A stretch of DNA of 64,000 bases from Amaurobius ferox (GCA_951213105.1 OX578145.1:122878925-122942924), one strand, 5' to 3'; positions 37,101 to 47,830 are shown, counted from the first letter of the stretch. Numbers and translations are program-made. The notes: generated by a model from the sequence alone, not told the origin.

Positions 37101-40100
37101 GTAGAGTGTTTGAGTCAGCAGTACAATATGATTGACGAATTTACGTGGAGATGCATTACACTACGAGTTAATGCTAGTAATAAGGACGACATCAAGTACG
37201 TGCTGCTAACAAAGTCCAAGACAGACTTGAAGGTATGTGCCCATTGAAAAACCAGGTCTAATACATATTTTAGGCAATTTAAGTGGTCTCACATGGTCTC
37301 TCCGATGAAATAATATGATTAATTGTTGTAATTGGATAATTAAGTATTTATGTTTTTAATAAATGTTTTATTGTTAAAGTTAAAATGGTGTAATCCATTT
37401 AGTACTATATTAATTAATATTCCTTTACAGAACTCACACGAAAGATAAATAATTGGAGGGTTAATTGTGGCAAACAAATGCAATGTACTACAATAATAAA
37501 TAAGTCTACTATGTACGAATTTACGACCATGTATATTAAGTTTAATTTAACAAGATTATTATAAATAATAATAGTAGTTCTTAATGTTCCCTTTTGCTGT
37601 GCCACACATATGATGTTACAGGAATAGCAAACACTCATATTTTGTTCTTGGGTTCTTAGGGAGACCGAATTTGTTAACTGCTAACTGTCATTCTGTCCAC
37701 TAATGTCACTAAATCTCTTTAGACGTTACTGGTGAAGGTGTTGAAGACTCAGACCGTCCGACTCATCCTGAGGACTTGAGCAACTATTTGGACGGCTGGG
37801 AAAGACTGGTGAAGGTGTGCACAGCTCAATTTAAAATCTCTGCACAAGTTGTTTACGTCTAGATATTGCCACTTCAAAATTAACAAATAATTTTTAATTG
37901 TAATTATGCAAAAACTTACTGTGTTTTCGGCAATGACTCTCAAAGTCCTCCCTGGTCAATTGCGTCATGAATGATGAAATGCAAAGCTCATCATCATCAA
38001 ACTGACAACTTTTTGATTAGTTGCTGGGCTGATAGCCCAACCTTATATTAAAGAACCTTGGTGTTATATACAAACTGACATTCTTAAAATCTACCTCTTA
38101 TGCCCCACTCCTGATGGAAATGTATTTTTTTTTCTAGAAACAAGACAGACATTGTTGTTCAGTGCTACTCTTACAAAAAAGACTGATGATCTAGTGAGGG
38201 TAGCTCTAAAGAAGCAGCCCTTGTACATTGGTGTTGATGATAATGAGGAAACTGCTACAGTTGACAGTTTAGTACAAGTAAGTGGATCTGCTTTTATTTG
38301 AGATTTCACAATTTGGAAAATATAATTCTGTGATATTTCTAAATATTGATTCTGCCCAAAATACATATTTCAGCCATTTATTAAATATTTTTGGAAATTA
38401 GTTGAATGTGGGGTAGTCCTACTGACTGTGCTGGAAAAACTTGTTTAAATTTATTTAGTTTACTTTTTAATATAAGAACTTGTTATAGAAGTCTGTGATT
38501 GCATTTATTTTTTATGAAGAGTGTTTTACTGTTGAACTTCCAGAAATAATTATGTGCTTAACAAATTTTATAAAAATGCTTTTTTATAGGCATATGTTGT
38601 TTGCCCTTCTGAGAAGAGGTTTCTTGTTCTCTTCACATTTTTGAAGAAGAATTGCAAGAAGAAAATAATGGTTTTCCTAAACTCATGCCTGTCTGTAAAA
38701 TTCCACAATCAGTTGTTGAATTATATAGATTTAAACAGCACGTGTATTCATGTAAGTAATTTTCAGTATTTATTTCAGTTTGATTTTTTCCATTACAAGT
38801 TATACATGCTGTAAAATACTGTATTTCATGTATAGTAGGGTGTTTCTAAAGTCGCGCAACCCACATTTCGTTTCATATTTCCCAATATAAAAAAGACAAA
38901 AATATGAAATATTCATAGTAAATAGTTTAATGTCTGCATAACATCATGCGTTACAACAAATGCTGAAAATGGCAACCATTTGCTGCCAAGCACAGCTCTA
39001 CTCGGTGATAGGTATTTGTAGCCATACGATGCAGCATATCGGTGGGAATGGATGCAGTAATGTTGCGGATGTTGTCCTTTAAGGCTTCGATTGTCTTTGA
39101 ATTGTTTGCATATACACGTTCTTTGAGATAAGGCCATAGAAAGAAATCAGGGGCAGTTAAATCAGGGGATCTATGTGGCCATAGTCCATGTGAAATGACC
39201 CTATCAGCAAACCCTGATTCAACAACTGCAAGGGATTTTCTTGAGGTGTGTGCGGTGGCACCCTTTTGTTGAAAATATCCAAACTGGCATTCTTCGTCCG
39301 TTAACTGCTCAAAAAATTCCTCAAAAATGGTAATGTAAATGATTTATTCGGCACATTTCATGTTTCAAAATGTTTGTGAAATGCTGAACGAACAGTTTTG
39401 TAAGAATTAGTCTTCAAATAATGCTCCACAATAAATACACGCTCCAGTAAACTCAGCGCCATTTTTAGAACTATGTGAACTGATTATGTACTAACAACGC
39501 CATCTATTGTGCATTATATGATGTATAAATAGCGCGAAATTCAAACATCTGTCTTTATATTTATGAGAGATATCAACCGAAATGTGGGTTGCTCAACTTT
39601 AGAAATACTCTGTATAATGGTGAGGGAAATATTCTGAAAATTTGAATACATGTTTTCAATAGATTTACATGTTTTAAAAATCAGTGAACTAATTAAACAT
39701 TTTTAAGATGATGTATTTTAATATGCAAGCGCGTTTGTATTCACCATATATCTCGAGCAAATTTAGTGATGCAAGCAAAATTTGTAGAATTATTGGAAAT
39801 TATTAATATTGTAACCCTATTATTTTTAATTGAGATATATTTCAAATGTCCTCATTTTTTTAGAAGGGATAAAAAATTGACAATCAAATATGTTTTGCAA
39901 ACAAATGCTTTGTTTGAAACTTTTAGAAAACAAATGGTATTTATTTTAGAATGCTGGTATAGATATTTTTTATGATATTGCATGTTTTTCAATTTCATTA
40001 AACAATCATGAAATTTAAATGTGTGAAATATAGCTAGATGAGTTAAATATCATATCCAATATTGTGTAAAACATCTATTGATATAAAACCTAAGCATTTA

Positions 40101-41993
40101 GCATATTCTGTTCATAAGAAAAACATGTTATATAGAAATTTTGCACTAACATAAAGGAATCCTCTAAACTTTACTTATTTTACATGACAATTAAATCTTT
40201 TAAATGGCTATAAAATTTTGCATGTAACTTAACTAAAACTACCTGAACTAAATGTAACTTATGTTCAGAATTTTTTTTATTCACTGAGAAAGTATTTTTA
40301 ATACTTCTGGTTTTCTACCTTCTTTCTGCTAGGGTTTTCCTTTCATTGTTTCAAAATTCATTTGTAAACGATTTTCATCTTGGATTATATAATACAACTA
40401 TTGATTGACAGACATGTTCTTGCCTTTATCAATGCAAATGCATGCCAACAGAGTCTGTTACCTCCGAAATGGATTGCTATTTTTCATCAATCTGTTAAAT
40501 TAATAATTTATTTTTGCTGTTTGATTTAGACTGCAGTTTGAGCTAATTTTTATACTATTCATATCATTAAACTTTTGTATAATATTTAGAGACATATCAT
40601 AAAATAATCATTTATGCTTGCATGATGAAAATTAATTATTTAAAAAACTTTCATATAATTTCTTTTGTTACATGTAAGAGATTTTTCTTTAATGCCTTTT
40701 AATGCCATGTAATCTGGTGCTATTGTCTATGACACCAGATTCTTTTTTAATATGATTATGTTTTAATGCAGGGTAAGCAGAAGCAAAAAGAACGAACAGA
40801 TACTTTTCGCTACTTTTGTAAAGCAAAGTCTGGTATCTTGTTGTGTACAGATGTTGCTGCCAGAGGTTTAGACATTCCACAAGTAGACTGGATTGTGCAA
40901 TATGATCCACCAAATGATACTAAGGTAATTTATTATCTGCACAGCCAATTTCATTGGTTATTGAACTTTTTAACCTTTTAAATTTGACTGCTTAATTAAT
41001 TCTTCTGAAATTGAGATTTGTCTAAAATACTTTTTCTCCAATGGCAATTTTTTGAGTAGAATTTCAATAATAATTTTTCACCATAAGTTGCAGGAAGAAA
41101 AAGTAACTTTCTCATTGTTTCAAAAATTAATATTGGGTGAATGAGCATTGTATTCTAAAACCAATCAGTTATATCAAATTATTAACACACCATTTAGAAT
41201 AATTAGAAAGCCATTAATCATAATATGTACATAGGCATGCCAGGCTTTCACAATTGGGGATGCTATGCTATTGGGGGTGCTATTCTCAGATTTATAAATC
41301 CATAAAAAAAATAAAATAAAATAATATAACGACTTTAAAAAAGAGAGACAGAGAAACTGAAAATTGTTGGAATAAGGGGCAGTTGTTAAGTAAAAAGAAG
41401 TGTTTACACAATTTGTAATGGGAGTGCTGTAGCACCCCTAGCACCCCCTCCCCGTGGCACCACCTATGAATATGTGCTTTACTTGAATCATAGCAATGCA
41501 AATATTCATGATTTTGCTCCCATTGCTGATGACAGCATCCATAGACAAATTTCCCAGTTTGTCACTCTGAAAGTATAAAACTCATTGGTAATTTGTATTT
41601 TACATGTCGAGGCACACATGCTGGATACTAACAATTATTACCTTAAAATTTCATTGTTACTTCCTAAATTAGCATGTTGAATGTTGGTTTAGGTATGCAT
41701 GCAGATGATATTTTCACCTTGTTTGAAAATAATTGTAAGCTTTCTAATTGACTTATTTTGATTAATTTCAGTGAACTTTTCATTTAATTTACTTATGAAG
41801 AGGAATGCAATATCTTCTTTCTTCTCTTCATGTTCTTGTTTAGAAAAATATTTCTTCCTCTCCTACGTATGTTTTCTTTAAACCCTTTTTTGCTTCTTTT
41901 TCATGCTCGTTCCAATCACCTATATAGCAAACATTTTCTGCTTTTTGCATTTACATTTGATAGACCTTAAAATTGTGTTCTGATGCTCTGTCA

Positions 41994-42035
<42 letters not shown>

Positions 42036-44639
42036 CATGAGATGAACTGTCTTAAATCTTTAGTCATTTCTAGAGCTATTATCTAGCTAGAATTCACAAG
42101 GCATTGCATGAGTTCAGCATGATGAAATTGGTTTCTAACCTATGACATAAGGATTTTTGTCCACATAATGTAATCACTTTACCTTCTATTAATATTTGAA
42201 TTAATAGGTTGCCAATATTGTATTTCTGTTTAATTTTCAGCATGTATTTAATCATCTTAACCAAATTAATTTTCTTTCACTTCAAGATCTGATTTATGTC
42301 ATGAATTATTAAGGAGCATAGTACATGACATGTGGATGCAATTAATGTTCCTACATTTCATATTAAGTAATTCATAACTTATATTTCTAAACCGAATCTT
42401 CTAAGTCATTTGTTAAACATTCTTGGGACTTTAATCATGTTTTTAATTTTTCGGATACTGAGATCAATTTTTTACCTAATTCTATTTTTTTTTAAATGAA
42501 CTTTATTGAAGTTTTCTATTTTTTCTCTTACGAAACTCTCTTATTAACAATAATTTTCCATTCATTTCTCCAATCTGGAAATTTCTTGTTTAATTCTTAT
42601 TTGTCCCCACTTTTCACATGCTAGTTCATTTTGCTTGTTTTTGTTATTAGTTGATAAAAGTAGCTCATAAGTTCTGAAGCTGCTTGTTTCTTTCATATTT
42701 TATTAGATTATACCTAATTTTCAACATTGGGTTTTCACATTTAGTTAATGAAATTTGCTCATATAGCATCCAAAACCAGTTGTTCACTTTTCTTTTTAGT
42801 TTATTTTTGTTATCTGCATTACACATTTTCTTGTTCTTTATTTATCAGTATTTTGTTTCTGTTGTTAGTTGATGAAGTTAGCTCATATAGCTTCTAAAAC
42901 AGGTTGTTTTCTTCATTTTTTGTTATATTTTTCTTAATGCAGTTGTTTATTCACGTTTTTTTTTCAATAATTTGTTCTGGTGTTTATTGAATACAGTTAA
43001 TGAATGTAGCTCATATGACTTCCAACACCAGTCATTTCCTTTCTGTTTTATTATATTCTTCTAATTTTGCAGTATTTTATTCACTGATATTTTTCACAGT
43101 TTGATCATATATTTTTCTATCTAATAGATGAAGTACTTCAAGTAGTTGTCTGCAACTGGTTGTTTACCTTTATTATATACAACAAAATGTACTCAGTGTT
43201 GCCCGGTATTTAAAGCAGAGTTTAATTGAATTCATTCATTTAATTTTTCAAAAAGTGCAATCGCGCCACTTTTTTAATACTTGTGAATTATTGATTTTGT
43301 ATTGTTTTTCCTTCTTTTTATATGATTATTACTGTTTCAAATTTTTAGAAAAGGTTTGTCTTCAGTTCTTTTAAGTTCTTCAAAATTGTTTTAAATTTTC
43401 CATTATTTTGAAGGTTGTCATGTGATTTGATTCTAGGCTTAACTGGAAGTTCCTGTTTATATTTTATTATTTGACTTGCTGTTTCTTAAATAATTCTAAA
43501 TAATAGAAATACAAAGATGTCTGATATGCACGTCTGCTCACTTAACTTTATTTATGCAACATTTTACTTTGTGTCGCAGTTTGTCGTTGACTGTGTGCAA
43601 AGTCACATTCGTTAATTAGTGGGCCTGGTTACAAACCTAAAGCTTAAATGTTAGAACAAAAAATACTTTCAAGTCCATAAATCTTGATATGAGATTTGTT
43701 ATCTGTAAAATAGATCAGTTACTTTATAAAATTGCACATGGTAGGTAAATGCGGTTGCCACTTCCTGCTATGGTATTAAAATGAGTTCTATTTGTGTACA
43801 ATTAGCAAGATTCAATACAATATAGTTTAAAAAAAATATTATTTTGTAATTTTATGAATGTTTTGAATCTCATTTGACATTTCGGAACAGTTTCAATTGT
43901 TTAAAAACTGTTCCAGAAGTCCATTCACCATGTTGATCATAATTGTGTTGTTTAATTATTGTAATTACATAAATAATTTCAAATAAGATTGCTATATTGT
44001 AGTTTTATTGTTGTTTTGAATAAATATTCTATTTGAAGTTTTGGAATATTTTTAATTATTTAAAAACTCCTGCAGGAGTACATTCACCGTGTTGGTCGTA
44101 CTGCTCGTGGAGAAAATCAGAATGGTCAAGCTCTTCTTTTCCTCCGACCTGAAGAGTTGGATTTTCGTCAATATCTAAAACATGCTAGAGTACCCTTACA
44201 GGAATACGATGTTTCATCTTATAAAATTGCAAATGCACAAGATCATGTAAGTTATGTATTTATACACCTTCTTTTAAGCCAAATCAGCTTATCTAGTTTA
44301 TTGGCATTAATAAATTTTTTTAGTTAGGAATTTTTTAAATATTAACTCTTATATGTTTTACAAATTGGGAGTTGATTATTTAATTAGTAAATACAGTTTT
44401 CCTATAAAAGAAGTTTGGGTAACTTAGATCAAATTTGCAAGTTTTTCCTGTTTTATATAGCACCAGGTATTTTTTTTTTTTTTTTTTCTTTTAATTGAAA
44501 ATCTTTACATTTTTATGCTTCATTATAAATGCTAAATATGTAATCATAAACTGTTTTGCACACTTTTATGTAATTTTGATTGATGTATATATATATATAT
44601 ATATATACACCAATATATATATATATATATACACCAATA

Positions 44640-44682
<43 letters not shown>

Positions 44683-47600
44683 GGATTCATAAATACCTAA
44701 TCTATCATCGGAATTTCATATAATATTTTTATTAATATATCTATACATATGTGTTTGTGTGTGTGTATGTATTGTATTTCAAATTTTTGAGGTCTTAACT
44801 AACCAGATTTCACTAATTATGCTGATATGTAATTTGGCATTAACATTGACTTTAACATTATCTTTTATACATTTCAATTCTTTCATTTTGGACCTTACCA
44901 ATCCAGTATATCCCGAGCCCACCTTATTAAAGCATTCGGTTTTTGAGAAGTTCAACAAACAAAAGACAAGTTTTATGGATTTGGATGTATATTTTAAAAT
45001 GCACTAAAAAGTAGTAAACAAGCAATCAAAAAATTATTTTCAGAATCAACACTTTTTTTTTAAAATGCATTAAAATTAATAAAATAAATTTTAATTTTCT
45101 CACATTTCCATCTCATGCAATAAAATTAAACTTATGATGCCTTATTTCCAACATTTTCAGATAGTTTAGTAAATCAATTAATAATAAAAAAAAAATTCTA
45201 TAATTTGATCAGAAGAATAGCCAGCAAATGATTTCGATATTTGAAGCGTAACTCTGTTACTATGGTTACACATGGAATGCAAAACTGCATAAAATTTGAA
45301 TTATAAAGTATAAAAATATCATCTGCTATAGCTATAAATTAAAATATCTCATGAATGGTAGGTTGTGCACAAATAAAGTTAATTAGGGAAATTTTGGATA
45401 TTTTTTCTCTACTTGATGGTATAAAAAGGAATTTTGTGTGTCTCAGGATATATCTGGAAGAATATTGAAACAAAAAATTCCAAGATTTATACATTTTTCA
45501 AACAAAATGTATAAATTTTCTGAAAAAATTCCAAGATAAAGATATTTTTCATTATTTATATGTCAAGTCCCACTCATATTCAATGTTTACCTTCAGTAAC
45601 TTTTGCTGTGTAGTTCATCTCTTAAGCACTCGCCTGTTTGATATAGATTCAATATGTAAAAAAATTACATTCAATAGTAAAGATCATTTGCGCATTTAAA
45701 TCAATGTATGGCTTTTAAAGTATTTGGTTTAACATAGATTTACAATTTGAAATAAGCATATAAGGCCTACCTTTACTGTGAATACTGTAAGGAAACATTC
45801 TAGAGAGATACAAAAATGTTAGAGAAATTAAACCCTATTTTCGGCTAGCTTAGTATGCAAATTTAAATTTCCCATTCATTAAAATTTTAACAATAACCAT
45901 ATGATTTACATATAGCCTATGATTTACAAATTATAACTAAGGTGTTGTAATTATATACATACAGCTGAGTGAGACTGATTTATTGACTGAGGTGTGAGTT
46001 AGCCGAATGGTTACCAAGATGGCTACAGAACCTGGAAATCGGGGAAACATCAGGAAATATCAACATTCTGGAAAAATCAAGGAATTCCTTAAAAAAAAAA
46101 ACATGTAAAATCAGAGAAATTGGAATTGTTAAGGCAAATGCAGTTCTCTTCCAACTTATGACAATAAACATGTGCAGAATTCCTTACTCGTATTTCATGT
46201 GATAGGAGGCAGCTTATTGGACACCTTAATAAAAAGAAGGTGTTTTAAAATTTCAACATTTCTCAGTGATCCCTCTCGTCTTAATTGTTTTGATTGTCAA
46301 GATATTTCATATGACAGGAAAAGCATATTAAAAAATATACTGTTTCTAATTATGCATGATTTTATTGCAATAAGTGATATTTAACTGTATGAATTCTTGA
46401 CTGAATTTTACAGAACACCGACTTCTGAGTTTATAGTTGAATTTTATAACTTATTTAGAATTTTAATGCTTGAAAGATAAATATTCTTATAATAATACTG
46501 TTCTTATATAACTCTTGCATAAATACTATACTTCGATTATTATACATTTCAATAATGAAAGTTATTGTTTTTATTTATTTATTCTTAATTATCACTTTCA
46601 ATTTATTAATTGACTTGTTAAACTGATATTCAGTAAAAATAGATATTGATACATATCAGGGAATTTTTTTAAATATTCTCTGGAAATCAGGGAATTTTTG
46701 AAGATAGTATCTGGAAATCAGGGAAACATCAAGGAATTTTTAAAGATATTATCTGGAAATCAGGGAAATATCAGGAAAATTTTTAAGATAATATTTGGAA
46801 ATTAGGGAATTTTTGAAGATACTATCTGGAAATCAGAAAATATTAGGGAATTTTTGAAGATAATATCTGGAAATCAGAGAATTTTTAAAGATATTATCTG
46901 GAAATCAGGGAATTTTCTATTTGAGATCTGTAGCCACCCTGTTATACAACCCAAACTGCTGAAAGTAGAAACTTAAAATTTTGAATACATGGGAGACTTG
47001 ATATGAGAAAAATCGAGTCTTGGAATTTTGTTCAATAAATTTATGAATCTCAGAATTGTTTGTTCTATCATTCTTTTAGATATAACTCAACTTTATTCAT
47101 GTACAAACAACTTTTCTTCAATTCTTCAATCTTTAGCAGATTTATTATATTTTATCAAGGCATTTATTTATAATTTTTAATTGCATTGTCATAACTATGA
47201 TAATCAAATTACGTTTCAAATACCGAAATGTTTATTGACTATTCTTCAAATCAAACTTTGAAAATATTGCTGTAATTAATTGATTTTTGGCTTAAAATGT
47301 TCAAAAACATTGAAAATAAAGTAACAATACAGTGATCAGAGGTGAAATATTCTTTTACATACTACAATTTTCATGTTAACAGAATTATAAAATGTGCAAC
47401 ATTTTTATGCATACATTTGAAATATATTTTAATATTCAGAACTTTTATTAACTCTGGAGGTGCCATATTAAGTGGCCACTAGCCAATTCGTTTGCACGAA
47501 GCATTGGCCAAAATGGCTAGTTTGAATATATTAATAATCAATGCTTCTTAAATACAAATCCTGAGTTTATGTACATACTGCATTTTTATTATAATTTACT

Positions 47601-47805
47601 AATGTATTCTTTCTCCTAGTTTGAAAAACTGATCTCTGGTGTTCGCTGGCTCGAAGATAGTGCCATAGAAGCTTTTAAGTCATATATCCGTGGATATAAA
47701 TCTCGCCACATGAAGAACGTTTTTAATGTAGATACACTTGATCTTAAAGCTGTAGCAAAATCATTTGGTTTATATTTACCTCCATTTAATAAAATATGGA
47801 AATGA
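24998..47805 (+). CDS. DDX18: DDX18/Has1-like DEAD-box RNA helicase gene, eight exons joined
   Basis: Joining 24998-25137, 29234-29534, 33927-34041, 38138-38277, 38590-38751, 40772-40924, 44076-44246 and 47620-47805 gives 1368 bases in one frame, 455 residues. All helicase motifs are present in order: Q motif (DFENMTEIQ, 28-36), I (AKTGSGKT, 53-60), Ia (PTREL, 89-93), GG (117-118), Ib (TPGR, 138-141), II (DEAD, 163-166), III (SAT, 194-196), IV (MVFLNSC, 259-265), V (TDVAARGLD, 312-320) and VI (HRVGRTARG, 341-349). Has1/DDX18 proteins are nucleolar ATP-dependent RNA helicases needed for 60S ribosome assembly. Human DDX18 is about 670 residues, with long basic tails at both ends; here only about 8 residues precede the DTSF block and the protein stops a few residues after the SFG-x-x-x-PP motif. 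A lysine-rich upstream exon may be missed. All introns are GT-AG. Confidence 0.93.
25255..25326 (-). mobile_element. 40-bp SINE-tail insertion with 16-bp duplication
   Basis: GGCTAAGTGTCAATGT flanks the insert at 25255-25270 and 25311-25326. The 40-bp insert (25271-25310) is, in reverse complement, only the last part of the SINE: a GGTAGGTCGGAGGGTCTGG-like stretch and a CAACAACA tail. The 5' half of the terminal stem is absent, so this is the shortest, 5'-truncated member. Confidence 0.85.
26798..27067 (-). pseudogene. hAT-family transposase C-terminal remnant
   Basis: An 89-residue open stretch on the minus strand that includes [20 protein letters not shown] and [17 protein letters not shown]. 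The spacing of Y-x-C-E-Q-x-F-S/L-x-M-K and a following L-R-x-x-L motif is that of the dimerisation tail of hAT transposases and of the host proteins derived from them (GTF2IRD2/ZBED-type). The catalytic core is not visible nearby. Confidence 0.7.
27245..27324 (+). repeat. Perfect 40-bp tandem duplication
   Basis: Two adjacent identical units (27245-27284 and 27285-27324), each starting ATGCATAATTAAGTTACTTA. The lack of divergence shows a recent duplication. It lies in an intron. Confidence 0.95.
28483..28731 (+). repeat. 126-bp tandem duplication
   Basis: The unit starting TAAATAAGCATGCTGCAATT at 28483 is repeated from 28609, with near or complete identity until about 28731. Intronic and apparently recent. 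Confidence 0.95.
29234..29534 (+). CDS. DDX18: DDX18-like gene, exon 2 (motifs I, Ia, GG, Ib)
   Basis: Completes codon 47 (Asn) and encodes residues 48-147. It holds the ATP-binding [13 protein letters not shown], the GG pair and TPGRLLDH. The run [35 protein letters not shown] matches DDX18/Has1 much better than other DEAD-box families. Acceptor TTTCAG, donor GTACAA; phase 0 out. Confidence 0.95.
29614..30910 (-). mobile_element. 1.26-kb DDE_3-like (Tc1/mariner-related) transposon, defective
   Basis: Terminal inverted repeats of about 30 bp begin ACTGTCCTACCGCCAC on the left (29631) and end GTGGCGGTAGGGCAGT on the right (30893). TA dinucleotides abut both ends (29630-29631, 30893-30894). 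A further 15-bp duplication, GCTGTTTACTCCTTG, flanks everything at 29614-29628 and 30896-30910. Inside, on the minus strand, are a short N-terminal-like patch near 30600 (a [15 protein letters not shown] stretch) and the C-terminal frame at 30173-30415; the catalytic middle is absent. Confidence 0.75.
30173..30415 (-). pseudogene. Transposase C-terminal fragment, DDE_3-like
   Basis: 80 residues with [19 protein letters not shown], then [13 protein letters not shown] sequence ([16 protein letters not shown]) and a serine/aspartate-rich tail. Many invertebrate transposases with a DDE_3 domain end in such a W-x-x-x-C-x-H-x-x-x-x-E-x-x-Y-W segment followed by V/I-I-N-L and an acidic serine tail. 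The core is missing, so it is inactive. Confidence 0.55.
31243..32395 (+). repeat. Dispersed repeat family R1, copy A
   Basis: Starts ACACTTTACAACATGGTTGA and ends around the ATGCATGATTGATCTTTCTT sequence. Two other copies occur at 52650-53470 (same strand, internal deletion) and 56365-57500 (opposite strand). It includes a CTGTCTGTCTGTCCGTTCG stretch near its start. No coding capacity was recognised; probably a non-autonomous element. Confidence 0.85.
33186..33291 (+). repeat. 53-bp tandem duplication
   Basis: The unit containing GATTGTGTGATTCAGGAAAT is present twice in a row (from 33188 and from 33241) without visible differences. Intronic. Confidence 0.95.
33927..34041 (+). CDS. DDX18: DDX18-like gene, exon 3 (DEAD box)
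   Basis: Encodes residues 148-185 plus one base of codon 186, including [24 protein letters not shown] is intact, so ATP hydrolysis capability is expected. DDX18 proteins typically have D-V-G-F-E-E; here D-D-G-F-E-E. Acceptor TTTTAG, donor GTAAGT. Confidence 0.95.
36656..37294. mobile_element. Possible small element bounded by TGTGAGACCA / TGGTCTCACA
   Basis: Within this AT-rich intron the segment has a more balanced composition and starts and ends with inverted 10-mers TTGTGAGACCA (about 36657) and TGGTCTCACA (about 37284). No target duplication or coding frame was seen. The call rests on composition and the short inverted ends only. Confidence 0.25.
37728..37818 (-). mobile_element. 63-bp SINE-tail insertion with 14-bp duplication
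   Basis: ACTGGTGAAGGTGT flanks the insert at 37728-37741 and 37805-37818. The insert 37742-37804, read in reverse complement, starts CTTTCCCAGCCGTCC and ends GGACGGTCTGAGTCTTCA, with GCTCAAGTCCTCAGGATGAG in the middle. It is a full-length short module and close to the one at 61795. Confidence 0.9.
38138..38277 (+). CDS. DDX18: DDX18-like gene, exon 4 (motif III)
   Basis: Two bases complete Lys 186, then residues 187-232. It holds [14 protein letters not shown] (motif III, which couples ATP hydrolysis to unwinding) and [20 protein letters not shown], a stretch characteristic of DDX18/Has1. Acceptor TTTCTAG, donor GTAAGT, phase 0 out. Confidence 0.95.
38278..38589 (+). other. DDX18-like intron 4
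   Basis: Only 312 bp and free of recognisable repeats, the single short intron of the gene. Confidence 0.85.
38590..38751 (+). CDS. DDX18: DDX18-like gene, exon 5 (motif IV)
   Basis: Residues 233-286, beginning [20 protein letters not shown] and containing IMVFLNSC and [12 protein letters not shown]. This opens the second RecA-like domain. The end, LNSTCIH, departs from the usual L-P-V-x-x-I-H of the family, a local divergence that does not touch a catalytic residue. Acceptor TTATAG, donor GTAAGT. Confidence 0.95.
38836..39614 (-). mobile_element. Mariner/Tc1-like transposon, internally deleted
   Basis: About 780 bp with inverted ends of ~33 bp: GGGTGTTTCTAAAGTCGCGC on the left and a complementary sequence ending in TTTAGAAATACTCTG on the right, both next to TA. 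It carries a broken transposase on the minus strand (38951-39462). The length is far below an intact element because the middle of the gene is deleted. Confidence 0.85.
38951..39462 (-). pseudogene. Mariner/Tc1-like transposase pseudogene
   Basis: The start [20 protein letters not shown], from ATG at 39462, matches the usual N-terminus of this transposase group. After a stop and a large deletion the frame resumes with the catalytic-domain end, including [10 protein letters not shown] (in part frameshifted), an [21 protein letters not shown] stretch, [20 protein letters not shown], and the terminal CHFQHLL before TAA. Stops and shifts between blocks rule out function. Confidence 0.8.
40772..40924 (+). 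CDS. DDX18: DDX18-like gene, exon 6 (motif V)
   Basis: Residues 287-337, starting [15 protein letters not shown] and containing [20 protein letters not shown]. Motif V is unchanged. Acceptor AATGCAG, donor GTAATT, phase 0 on both sides. Confidence 0.95.
40925..44075 (+). other. DDX18-like intron 6
   Basis: 3.15 kb. It includes a gene-sized stretch of GGTGCT-rich sequence (41260-41460), a (TA)n microsatellite (42000-42033) and an array of diverged ~125-bp repeats (42640-43175). Downstream of 43200 no structure was recognised. Confidence 0.65.
42640..43175 (+). repeat. Diverged ~125-bp tandem array
   Basis: A landmark of the form AGTTRATGAARTTAGCTCATA recurs at about 42649, 42744, 42867, 42998 and 43127, followed each time by a TCYAAAACCAGTTGTT-like segment. 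Spacing is 95-131 bp. Units differ considerably, so the array is old. Confidence 0.7.
44076..44246 (+). CDS. DDX18: DDX18-like gene, exon 7 (motif VI)
   Basis: Residues 338-394. It starts [20 protein letters not shown], with the arginine finger residues of motif VI intact, and continues [20 protein letters not shown], a DDX18-type C-terminal domain feature. Acceptor TCCTGCAG, donor GTAAGT. Confidence 0.95.
44247..47619 (+). other. DDX18-like intron 7
   Basis: 3.4 kb, with an (AT)n microsatellite at 44586-44678 and a hAT-type element with an internal tandem array (46015-46941). No exon seen. Confidence 0.7.
46015..46941. mobile_element. hAT-type non-autonomous element with internal tandem array
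   Basis: Its ends are inverted: CAAGATGGCTACAGA on the left (46015) and TCTGTAGCCACCCTG on the right (46927-46941). CAGGGTGGCTACA-type ends are common in hAT-derived elements. Inside are about eight 30-40 bp units containing ATCTGGAAATCAGGGAA at 46655-46915 and a related stretch after the left end. No matching 8-bp target duplication was seen. Confidence 0.55.
47620..47805 (+). CDS. DDX18: DDX18-like gene, exon 8 (C terminus)
   Basis: Residues 395-455, beginning [20 protein letters not shown], with [20 protein letters not shown] and [12 protein letters not shown], then stop TGA at 47803-47805. The S-F-G-x-x-x-P-P motif is where the family's helicase C-terminal extension ends; the usual lysine/glycine-rich tail is absent. 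Bases after the stop do not encode such a tail in any frame. Confidence 0.95.
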   Translation, partial: FEKLISGVRWLEDSAIEAFKSYIRGYKSRHMKNVFNVDTLDLKAVAKSFGLYLPPFNKIWK

Positions 47806-47824
47806 TTGTTTGTATATAAACATA

Positions 47825-47830
47825 AATAAA
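47825..47830 (+). terminator. Poly(A) signal of the DDX18-like gene
   Basis: AATAAA begins 20 bases after the stop codon, implying a very short 3' UTR. Confidence 0.7.

Larger units (their letters stand above)
34042..38137 (+). other. DDX18-like intron 3
   Basis: 4.1 kb, with a 21-nt C run (34502-34522), a dispersed repeat fragment at 35250-35400 resembling 48260-48400 and 54190-54300, a compositionally distinct patch (36656-37294) and a 63-bp SINE-tail insertion (37728-37818). No exon found. Confidence 0.7.
38752..40771 (+). other. DDX18-like intron 5
   Basis: 2.0 kb, holding a mariner-like remnant (38836-39614) followed by AT-rich sequence. The open frame at 39766-39975 has no recognised domain. 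Confidence 0.7.

Noticed and set aside
44495..44692. 65-codon frame rich in Tyr and Ile.
   Set aside because: It is a translation of an (AT)n microsatellite.
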